Positions 6,626-13,707 of a stretch of DNA of 22,976 bases are shown here, piece by piece. The notes beneath the pieces are model-generated. The model worked only from the letters and a program-made list of their open reading frames with translations, had not been told where the DNA came from and made no database searches. Position 1 is the stretch's first letter; every line of letters starts with the position of its first letter. The stretch is taken from contig JACQSJ010000023.1 of the NCBI GenBank assembly GCA_016205995.1, positions 1-22,976 of the forward strand, written 5' to 3'. The position numbers were made by a program, and so were the translations under genes. This stretch comes from Candidatus Uhrbacteria bacterium. Lineage in GTDB: Bacteria; Patescibacteriota; Patescibacteriia; UBA9934; GWF2-40-263.

Positions 6626-8101
6626 TTAGAACGCGCCCGAGTAGGCAATGGCGGCGACGATGTTCCAATCCTGGTCAGAGCTTGGAAGATATCCGAAGAC
6701 CGAGACAAAGGTGGAGATGGCCGCGGACTCTGCTTCAAGATCCTGTGTCTCTGGGCTGTAGCCATTCACCATGTAGTCGACCGCGAGCCAATCGGCATCC
6801 GACGAGGGGAGCGCTCCGGAGATTTTCCCGAACCAACCGATCGCTTGCTGCTCAAGCGTGAGCTCGACTTCTTCTTCCTGCACGCCCATCTCCGGCTCGG
6901 CGGCGATCTCTTCTTCTGCTTCAACGCCCATTTCCGGCTCAGCTGCGATTTCGTCCGTCTGGAGGAAATCGGTGTAGGCAAGCGTGTGGATCACATTCCA
7001 CTCCATAGAGGTTGCAGGCATCTTGGCGTACTTGGCACCGAAGATCACGAGCGCGTCTTGCTCGGCTTGGAGATCTCGTGGATCACCCTGGCATCCGCCG
7101 TAGGCAATGCAGTGCAGAGCCGACCAGTCGTCACCCGAGCTTGGCATGCGTCCATAGAACGCACCGAAGTAGACAAGCCCTTGCGCCTCAAGACTCAACT
7201 CGCTTTCTTCCTCTTCTTCAACTCCCATTTCCGGCTCGGCAGCGATTTCTTCTTCCTCCTCTACCGCTACCTCCTCTTCTGCCTCATCTCCCTCATCAAG
7301 GAAATCCGTGTACGCAAGAGTATCAATCACGTTCCACTCCATGGTGGTTGATGGCATCGTTGCGTACTTGGCGCCGAAGATCACGAGCGCTGCCTGCTCG
7401 GCAGCCAAATCTCGAGGATCTCCTTTACATCCGCCGTAGGCAATACAATGAAGGGCGGACCAATCGTCTCCATTGGAAGGGAGGCGGCCGTAGAAGGCGC
7501 CAAAGTAGACGAGCGCTTGCTCTTCCAACGAGGCGCTGGTGTCCACCTCAACGCCGGAACCGGAGGACGACTCTTCCTCTTGTGTCTCTTCTGGCGCTTC
7601 AGATTCCACTGTCGCACCGCTGATGGTAATCGAAGCAGCCCCAAGCGCACTGGCGTTGATCTTCTCCTCGCCATCGGAGATGAGCTTTGAGGAGCTCATG
7701 ACGGAGATCGTGCTGGATCCCGAGGCAAGTGCGCGGAAAGTTACGGTGGCCAATGTCCCGGAGCTGGTCACGGGCGTGCCGAACTTGAAGGCTCCATAGC
7801 TGAGATCACCGTTTGTGTTATCCATCTCGCTTGAGGGCGAGAGGTTGGGGAACAAGCTTCCGAGGTCAAAAGAAAGAACCTCGAGTTTACTTGCATCCCA
7901 GTCGAGCTCGACACGGGCGGTGTCGAGGGATTCCCCGTTTGGAGTCACCATGACGCTCAAACTAAAACTGTCTCCCGTTTCAACAGAGGTGTTGGTGGGA
8001 GACAATGTTAAAGTGGCCGAGCCGGCCGCGAGCGCCATAGAAGGACTCACACTCACGATGGACATCGCAAGAGCGAGGAAGGAGATGGCGATCTTCTTCA
8101 T
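6626..8101 (-). CDS. Secreted cohesin protein with six copies of an unrecognised ~38-residue repeat
   Basis: A 491-aa protein. Residues 1-26 are a signal peptide ending ALAA. Residues 27-162 form a cohesin-like domain paralogous to that of the 413-aa protein (shared NGESLDT/HGESLDT and GEEKIN). Six repeats follow in three pairs: 192-230/231-268, 303-342/343-380 and 415-453/454-491. The consensus is roughly L-x-x-E-Q-x-A-L-x-x-F-G-x-x-Y-G-x-M-P-S-S-x-x-D-W-x-x-x-x-x-I-A-Y. The first members of pairs one and two carry HCIAYGGC, two cysteines that could form a disulfide. The pairs are joined by very acidic linkers with a repeated AAEPEMGV phrase (three copies). No C-terminal anchor is seen, so the protein may be released or held by a partner. 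I do not recognise the repeat family; its spacing suggests helical hairpins. It is first in the operon behind a good promoter, but without a clear Shine-Dalgarno sequence. Confidence 0.87.
   Translation of the reverse strand: MKKIAISFLALAMSIVSVSPSMALAAGSATLTLSPTNTSVETGDSFSLSVMVTPNGESLDTARVELDWDASKLEVLSFDLGSLFPNLSPSSEMDNTNGDLSYGAFKFGTPVTSSGTLATVTFRALASGSSTISVMSSSKLISDGEEKINASALGAASITISGATVESEAPEETQEEESSSGSGVEVDTSASLEEQALVYFGAFYGRLPSNGDDWSALHCIAYGGCKGDPRDLAAEQAALVIFGAKYATMPSTTMEWNVIDTLAYTDFLDEGDEAEEEVAVEEEEEIAAEPEMGVEEEEESELSLEAQGLVYFGAFYGRMPSSGDDWSALHCIAYGGCQGDPRDLQAEQDALVIFGAKYAKMPATSMEWNVIHTLAYTDFLQTDEIAAEPEMGVEAEEEIAAEPEMGVQEEEVELTLEQQAIGWFGKISGALPSSDADWLAVDYMVNGYSPETQDLEAESAAISTFVSVFGYLPSSDQDWNIVAAIAYSGAF
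6964..7537 (-). repeat. Two near-identical in-frame repeat-pair units, 336 bases apart
   Basis: The block beginning ggaaatc at 6964 recurs at 7300 (offset 336 bases, 112 codons), and long stretches between the two copies are the same or differ at synonymous positions. Each copy encodes one pair of the ~38-residue repeats in the 491-aa cohesin protein. The third pair (about 6626-6857) is much more diverged. This points to a later duplication of the first two pairs. Confidence 0.8.
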
Positions 8102-8136
8102 AAGAAAAAAGTGAGGCGGTTAAATGTAAATTGGAC

Positions 8137-8152
8137 TGACGCCAGCGCGTCA
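8137..8152 (-). other. Short hairpin in the 5' leader of the cohesin/dockerin operon
   Basis: TGACGC and GCGTCA pair perfectly (6 bp) around a four-base loop between the predicted promoter and the ATG at 8101. On the coding strand it is preceded by a T run and not followed by one, so it is not a terminator in this orientation. The layout (T run, then hairpin, then start) is like the leader of the giant gene. Function unknown. Confidence 0.4.
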
Positions 8153-8167
8153 AAAAAGTTCGATGAA

Positions 8168-8196
8168 ATTATAACATCCGCAGAGCGAGCTCACAA
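8168..8196 (-). promoter_or_regulatory. Sigma-70-type extended -10 promoter for the cohesin/dockerin operon
   Basis: Read on the minus strand, the -35 box is TTGTGA (8196-8191, four of six consensus bases), the spacer is exactly 17 bases, and the -10 box is a perfect TATAAT (8173-8168) preceded by TG one base upstream (extended -10). Transcription would start near 8161, giving a leader of about 60 bases before the ATG at 8101. It is the best promoter match in the window. Confidence 0.7.
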
Positions 8197-8287
8197 AGAA
8201 GTCCCTGTGCATAAACACGCTTCATTTGCTCAAAAAATTGCAACGAGGACGCCGGCGCCTCCCGCGTGAACGTGCTTGAAGTTTCAG

Positions 8288-8316
8288 AAAAAAATCTCAC
8301 GCGTATGGGCGTGAGA
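8288..8316 (-). terminator. Rho-independent terminator of the glycan operon
   Basis: Read on the minus strand, TCTCACGC and GCGTGAGA pair perfectly (8 bp) around a six-base loop and are followed by seven Ts (8294-8288). It lies about 50 bases beyond the stop of the sugar-phosphate transferase gene. The opposite strand has only a short T run after the hairpin, so it may also work weakly in reverse. Confidence 0.8.
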
Positions 8317-8364
8317 GAATTTTTGTCCAAGCCGGAGTAGACAAAGCAAGTTATACACAGAGGG

Positions 8365-9669
8365 TTATGCGCCGCGAAAGAAGAGCTGGATCGTCTTCAA
8401 AAGAATAAGCGCGTCCATGATCAGGGAACGATTTTTGATGTAGTAGAGATCATACTCAAACTTCGTCTTGGAGTCTGAGACCGAGCGCGCATAGCGAAAT
8501 TTTATTTGTGCCCATCCCGTGAACCCGGGCTTGATGAAGTGGCGGGCGCGGTAGTGCGGGATCTCAACTTCGAGCTGGCGCACGAACTCCGGTCGTTCAG
8601 GACGTGGACCAACTAAACTCAAATCCCCTTTCAGGACGTTCAGCATTTGTGGCAGCTCATCCAGATGGGTCCGGCGCAAGAATGCTCCCACGCGCGTGAT
8701 GCGTGCATCTTCCTTGGACGCCCATTGGGCGCCTTGCGCTTCCGCGTCTGTGCGCATCGTCCGAAACTTCATGATCGAGAATAGATGTCGATGTTGGCCG
8801 ACCCGCTCTTGACGGTAAAAAACCGGCCCACCATCGCCAACCTTGATGAGCGCGGCAATGAGGACCCAGAAGGGAACGCTCAGGACGAGCAGCACAAACG
8901 ACCCGCAGAGATCCACGAGCCGCTTGAGCGTTTCAAACGATGTCTGTGAAGGAAGCTGGAGATACTGGAGGAACCAGCGCTCATCAATGGAATCCACCGG
9001 GACCCGCCTGGCGAACATCTCATAGGCAGCCGGGAGATCCAGGAACTCCACGCCTGTTCCCAAGGACTGGTACATCTGCGCCACTCGTTCTTTGTTTGAG
9101 AACATCGATCGAGGCAGGATCACCACATGGACATGATGTTTCTCGATCAGAGCGGGAAGATCGTTCCCCTCCCCCTCAAGTGGGACACAGGTGTACCCCT
9201 GATGCCTATACGCGTGGATGATTCGAGACATCTCATGACTTTCCTCCTGCGAGAGATCCAGCAGACCAATCCTCCATACAGCCGCGTGCTGCAAAAACGA
9301 GCGACGGGCGAGGTACGCGAGAAACCCAAAGAGCAAAACGTGGACAAGGAGATTCGTCTTAGGAGTAATCCCGAGTGAAGGAACAGCGTAGAAAAAGACG
9401 ACTCCACTCCCCAAGAACAAGCCAAGCGCTAAGGCCCACCGTCGCAAAAACGCCGCAGAGGTGATTGGGACGGAGAGGTCGTAGAGATCGAGAATGTAAA
9501 GAATGACCATCCAGATGCCGAACAAAAACGTAAACGGAATGGCATGGGAGAAATAGAGCGTCGTATCAAGCTGTCCCCAAAATCCTACCCAAACGGCTAC
9601 CCACAAACTGAAATACAAGATCACCAGGTCGCTCAAGAGGAGAATCGCTTTTCGAAACCCAAGGTCCAT
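8365..9669 (-). CDS. Polyprenyl-phosphate sugar-phosphate transferase (initiating glycosylphosphotransferase)
   Basis: A 434-aa membrane protein that should transfer a sugar-1-phosphate from a nucleotide sugar to undecaprenyl phosphate, the first step of surface-glycan synthesis. Four transmembrane helices lie at about 8-31, 43-63, 77-97 and 105-122, followed by a soluble region (~130-240) and a membrane-associated helix at about 252-275. The catalytic bacterial sugar transferase domain (~247-434) shows KFRTM (301-305), THLDELPQ (334-341) with the Asp-Glu pair used for catalysis in this family, SLVGPRP (351-357) and PGFTGWAQ (381-388). The domain order matches the WbaP/EpsL-type long form. 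The sugar cannot be read from sequence. It is last in the operon, 9 bases after the upstream ligase-like gene, and is followed by an intrinsic terminator. Confidence 0.93.
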   Translation of the reverse strand: MDLGFRKAILLLSDLVILYFSLWVAVWVGFWGQLDTTLYFSHAIPFTFLFGIWMVILYILDLYDLSVPITSAAFLRRWALALGLFLGSGVVFFYAVPSLGITPKTNLLVHVLLFGFLAYLARRSFLQHAAVWRIGLLDLSQEESHEMSRIIHAYRHQGYTCVPLEGEGNDLPALIEKHHVHVVILPRSMFSNKERVAQMYQSLGTGVEFLDLPAAYEMFARRVPVDSIDERWFLQYLQLPSQTSFETLKRLVDLCGSFVLLVLSVPFWVLIAALIKVGDGGPVFYRQERVGQHRHLFSIMKFRTMRTDAEAQGAQWASKEDARITRVGAFLRRTHLDELPQMLNVLKGDLSLVGPRPERPEFVRQLEVEIPHYRARHFIKPGFTGWAQIKFRYARSVSDSKTKFEYDLYYIKNRSLIMDALILLKTIQLFFRGA

Positions 9670-9678
9670 ATGTGCTTT

Positions 9679-11697
9679 TTAGTAGAAGTGCCCTAGGAAC
9701 CGCAGATATTCCGTCTCCAGGTCGGTCGTCACGATGTACTGAAGCTGGCCAAGCAACTCTTGGTATTCATCCGCGCTCTCTTGTGCGACCTGTTGCAGCC
9801 GCTCGTCGTCCCCAAGAAACTTCACCGCCACCGCGCGCGCTGTGTGTGCCTTCAAGACACGGGGGTCGCGATCCAGCACGGCTTGCGTCAACTCGACCGC
9901 CTCCTCCACCCTCCCCTGCTCGAGCAACACGGAAGCGAGCGCCCAAGCCGGATGAGGATTATTGGGACTCACTGCCATGGCGCGTCGTAACACGAGCTCG
10001 CCTTGTTCAAACGCCTCGGATCGAAAAAACCTTCCTTCAATCTGGTACAGACGTCCGAGTTGAAGATAGGCCCCCAAGGACCAGGGAGAACGACTGATCG
10101 TATCTTGCAAGGCCTCACGCGCAAGCGCAAGCTCTTGGCTCACAGACGTCGCGACTTGTTCCACACTCGACCGAGGTGTATACCACAACAGTGCATTCGT
10201 CTTGTGCGTCATGAACGAACGACGATAATTCAATCCGACGTTCGAAACCGTCACTGCCGTTTCATATTGGGCAAGATGCTCCTGCATGTTGGGAGCGTCG
10301 ATGGATGCGTAGACGGCCCGAAATCCTTGCCAAGGAACAAGGACGAGCGCGGGAAACACACACATAGCCAAAACGGTGGTGATAATGGGAATGGCCACCT
10401 GACGGCGTTTCAACACACGCGGATGACCGACTGGCAAACGCCCCTCCACGGACGACTGGGCAAACCCCAACACAAGGAACCAAAACAACAGACTGGGAAT
10501 GGAATCAAATCCGGTGAGATTTTGAGCCACATACATGGCCAAAAGCGTCGTAACGAAAATTGGAGACGTACGAGGAATGTCTCCGGACGCATAGCGTCTC
10601 CACAAGACAAACACCGGCGCTGATAGAGCGAACACATAGGCCAGTGCTCCAAGCAGCCCGCTGCCAACCAACGTCTCAAAAACGATGTTATGCGCCCGGT
10701 CAAACCAATAGCCCACCCCGCACGCGTCCGATCCGAAACAAGGATCGTAAAATGCCACAAATACGTGAGAGAACGTTTCCGGACCCCATCCAAGGAGCGG
10801 ACGTTCTAAAAATGCACGCCATGCCATGTTCCACACGACGAGCCGAGATTCGCTTGTCGCAGTGATAAACACCTCTTGAAGCCGGCTTCCATCAACGAAA
10901 ATACCAATGGTGACAATCAGGAACACAGCCACTAGTAAACCGACACCAAGCACGCCGACGCGTTTCACGAGTCGCTTCCCGCTCGTGATGAAATACAGAC
11001 ACCCTGCCAGAACCGCTCCCCCTATCAATGCCCACTGCGCCGCACGCGCGTCCGTTGAAAATAACGTGAGCACGAGCACTCCCGTGGCAAGCGCACTGTA
11101 GACACGCAGCCACCTTGCACGCCCAAGCGTCGCGACGAAGTAGGCACCAAACCCAATCTGAAATAACAGATACCCCCCAAGGAGTGTGGAATTCCCAAGC
11201 GTGGAGCCGTTATTGCTCGTCAACAGTGTCGTTACTCCCCCCAACGTCAGCAGATGAACAGCTGCGACCAACAACGCAACGGTTATACTGATAAGCATCA
11301 ACCACTCCCACTGTTCATGCTCACGCAACAATACGATTGACGCCCAAAAAATCGCCAGAAGAAATAGCAGAAGGACGACACCGGTCATACGATCCGGTTG
11401 GGACCAAAAACTCAAGGTTGAATCCACACCAAACACGGCGGCCAGGAACTGAACAAGCACATACGCGCTGATCGCAAACGCAATCACACCAACGGACGGC
11501 AGGGACAAGCGGCGCAAGCCAATCCCCCAAACGACAAACAACATCAGCAGCCATGAAACGATGATCAGAAAAAACGCCTTGGGAGAAACCAGTGGGAAAA
11601 ACAGCGGTTCATAGAGAACAAGGGGGACAAACAAGACCGCGTACAAAATGATACGCGCCCATCGTGACCACCTACTTTCTTGTCGTGGATTGGACAT
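9679..11697 (-). CDS. O-antigen ligase/polymerase-like membrane protein with C-terminal TPR repeats (copy 3 of 3)
   Basis: A 672-aa multipass membrane protein of the Wzy/WaaL/PglL class, which transfers or polymerises glycans from lipid carriers outside the membrane. About ten hydrophobic helices lie between residues 15 and 460. Family signatures are GSTLGNS (164-170), R285-VVW followed by GWGPETF (303-309), and WFDRAHN (331-337) with the usual His-Asn. A loop with two cysteines, DPCFGSDACG (318-327), lies just before WFDRAHN. Residues ~540-650 resemble two or three TPR units (AVSPNNPHPAWALASVLLEQG and similar). Ligase, polymerase and protein O-glycosyltransferase cannot be told apart from sequence. 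It starts 6 bases after the previous paralogue's stop without a clear Shine-Dalgarno sequence, so coupling is likely. Confidence 0.9.
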   Translation of the reverse strand: MSNPRQESRWSRWARIILYAVLFVPLVLYEPLFFPLVSPKAFFLIIVSWLLMLFVVWGIGLRRLSLPSVGVIAFAISAYVLVQFLAAVFGVDSTLSFWSQPDRMTGVVLLLFLLAIFWASIVLLREHEQWEWLMLISITVALLVAAVHLLTLGGVTTLLTSNNGSTLGNSTLLGGYLLFQIGFGAYFVATLGRARWLRVYSALATGVLVLTLFSTDARAAQWALIGGAVLAGCLYFITSGKRLVKRVGVLGVGLLVAVFLIVTIGIFVDGSRLQEVFITATSESRLVVWNMAWRAFLERPLLGWGPETFSHVFVAFYDPCFGSDACGVGYWFDRAHNIVFETLVGSGLLGALAYVFALSAPVFVLWRRYASGDIPRTSPIFVTTLLAMYVAQNLTGFDSIPSLLFWFLVLGFAQSSVEGRLPVGHPRVLKRRQVAIPIITTVLAMCVFPALVLVPWQGFRAVYASIDAPNMQEHLAQYETAVTVSNVGLNYRRSFMTHKTNALLWYTPRSSVEQVATSVSQELALAREALQDTISRSPWSLGAYLQLGRLYQIEGRFFRSEAFEQGELVLRRAMAVSPNNPHPAWALASVLLEQGRVEEAVELTQAVLDRDPRVLKAHTARAVAVKFLGDDERLQQVAQESADEYQELLGQLQYIVTTDLETEYLRFLGHFY

Positions 11698-11703
11698 AGC
11701 AAA

Positions 11704-13701
11704 CTAGTAAAAAACGGTATACAGCCAGTCGACTTCCTCTTCAGGCCGCAAATCCACGATCGGCTGTACGGTCGCTTGGACGATAGGAAATTCCTGCAAA
11801 ATCCACTGAGCGTATGCATCAAATGCCTCCTCTTGGCCCAAGAGTTTGAAGGCGACCAGCTTTTTCACGTATGAATCGGCGACCTCTGGGTTGAGCGCAA
11901 TCGCGCTCTCGAGAACCTGAAATGCCTCGTCCGCTCTCCCTTCGTACACCAACACACCTGCCAACGCCCAGTAGGCCTGCTGGTTGTTTGGATTCTGGGC
12001 CAACGAGCGACGTGCGACGTCTTCAGCTTTTTCAATGGATCCGGGGTCGAAAAAACGAGCATGCGTGAGATACATCAAGACCAACAAATCGTATCCGCGC
12101 AAATAGTTGGGCGCGCGCGAGACGGATTGTTCCAGACCGTTTATCGCCATCCGGAACTCTTGCTGGAGAGAGCTGGAGATCGCATCGCGTTTTTGAGCAG
12201 AAAGTTTGTACGCAAGTTTCGCGGTCTCGCCCGCCAAGAACACTCGGCGAAAGTCGATCCCAACCGGAGACCCTTGAACCATCTTTTCGTACAGCGGTAA
12301 CCGCTCTCGCATGGTTGCCGCCGCCATGACCGCGGCCGTTTGGTTGGTCACCCAAGGAAAGATCACCGAGTGATACAAGGTGAATGGGAGCACGAGCGTG
12401 GCGCACACGGCAAGAGAGAGGGCGAGTCGTTTACGTCGCGGGGGAGTCGGCGTCGGCATTTCAGACGGGTCGGCAGAGGGAACAGAACCCGCGTAAGCAA
12501 GCACGATCACAAAAAACAACCACGTCACGGTCACGTCGAACTCGACCAGATTGTGGACGAGGTAAGACGCGGCAAACACGACGAAGATCAGAGCGGCGGC
12601 GCGAGGAAATTTCCCGCTCACACTTGCCTGCCACACGCGGCGGAGCGCGGCAATCCATACAAGGGCATAGGTGGCAAGGAGCGCCAGGCCGCCGGTGACG
12701 AGCGTGTCTACAAGACTGTTGTGCGCCTTATCAAACCACATCTGATGGCCACAGGGGCTCGCACCAAAACACGGGTCAAAGTGGTCGATGAATGCGGACT
12801 GAAAATTCTCCAACCCCCATCCAAACATGGGACGATCCAAAAACGCATTCCACCCAATCTCCCAGACGCTCAACCGCGCGCCTGAGCTTGCGCTGACAAA
12901 GGCTTGGTACACGCGGCTGTCTGCGTCAAACAGCAACGCGCTCCACACATAGACAAAACTCACGACCAGCAAGACAAGCAGGGACAGCCCGAAATACTTT
13001 TTCATCCGTGTCGGCTTGGACGCAAACAGAAGAAACAACGCCATCGCAAAAACAGCTCCACCCAACAGCGCGCCCTTGGCGGCAAGGGCAGAGGTCAGCA
13101 AGATCAGCCCAGCAAATACAGCGGCCGTCCAGTAGCCGTATTTTTTCATGCGAGGGGAATGCGTGGTGAATGCAATCTGCAAGCTGAAAATAACATGAAA
13201 CAGTAAGTACGCACCAAAGTACGTCGAGTTCCCCAACGTCGATCCACCCATGGAGTCGCTCCAAAACGTGGGGTCCATGAGCCAGATCAAAAAGATGGAT
13301 CCGACCGCAAGCGCGACAAGAGTTGAGACAAAGAAGTACCTATTCCATTCTTCCCTGCTTCGCATGACGGACGACAACACAAGGAAAACGGCCGCCAGAT
13401 GCAACCAAAACAACAAACCATTGATACGATCCGTGCTTGCCCAAAAGCTGTGAAATGGATCCACCCCAAGCAGTGAAACAAGGATCATGACTGCCAGATA
13501 GATCCAAAACGCGATGGAAACGGCGTTCAGCCGCGGCCGCCAACGTGTATCTTTCACCAACAGCCAGAGGTAGCAGACGAGTAAAAGCTCGGCGAGCGCC
13601 ATGAGATACAGCACCTTGGTCGAGTCAAAGAAAAAGTCCAGCGGCGTCCATAAGACAAGCGGCGTGAACAAGAGGGCGTAGAGGAGTATGCGTATGCTCA
13701 T
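11704..13701 (-). CDS. O-antigen ligase/polymerase-like membrane protein with C-terminal TPR repeats (copy 2 of 3)
   Basis: A 665-aa paralogue of its two neighbours with the same layout: multiple membrane helices up to about residue 455, then a soluble TPR-like tail. Signatures are GGSTLGNS (152-159), GWGLENF (294-300; Leu replaces the Pro of the other two copies) and WFDKAHN (322-328). It shares the two-cysteine loop DPCFGASPCG (309-318) with the downstream copy but not with the upstream one, so these two copies look like closer relatives. The tail (~550-645) has TPR-like phrases such as NPNNQQAYWALAGVLVYEGRA, and the protein ends in aromatic residues (VFY). It lies 6 bases from both neighbours. 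Specific activity is unknown. Confidence 0.9.
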   Translation of the reverse strand: MSIRILLYALLFTPLVLWTPLDFFFDSTKVLYLMALAELLLVCYLWLLVKDTRWRPRLNAVSIAFWIYLAVMILVSLLGVDPFHSFWASTDRINGLLFWLHLAAVFLVLSSVMRSREEWNRYFFVSTLVALAVGSIFLIWLMDPTFWSDSMGGSTLGNSTYFGAYLLFHVIFSLQIAFTTHSPRMKKYGYWTAAVFAGLILLTSALAAKGALLGGAVFAMALFLLFASKPTRMKKYFGLSLLVLLVVSFVYVWSALLFDADSRVYQAFVSASSGARLSVWEIGWNAFLDRPMFGWGLENFQSAFIDHFDPCFGASPCGHQMWFDKAHNSLVDTLVTGGLALLATYALVWIAALRRVWQASVSGKFPRAAALIFVVFAASYLVHNLVEFDVTVTWLFFVIVLAYAGSVPSADPSEMPTPTPPRRKRLALSLAVCATLVLPFTLYHSVIFPWVTNQTAAVMAAATMRERLPLYEKMVQGSPVGIDFRRVFLAGETAKLAYKLSAQKRDAISSSLQQEFRMAINGLEQSVSRAPNYLRGYDLLVLMYLTHARFFDPGSIEKAEDVARRSLAQNPNNQQAYWALAGVLVYEGRADEAFQVLESAIALNPEVADSYVKKLVAFKLLGQEEAFDAYAQWILQEFPIVQATVQPIVDLRPEEEVDWLYTVFY

Positions 13702-13707
13702 AACGCG

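Noticed and set aside
8102..8364. A small RNA or gene in the gap between the cohesin operon and the glycan operon
   Set aside because: The gap is explained by the promoter, leader hairpin and terminator; no open frame or RNA signature beyond these was found.
12340..12885. A 181-codon plus-strand frame within the second ligase-like gene
   Set aside because: It is antisense to a clear membrane protein, and the Arg/Lys/His-rich composition is the expected shadow of that gene.
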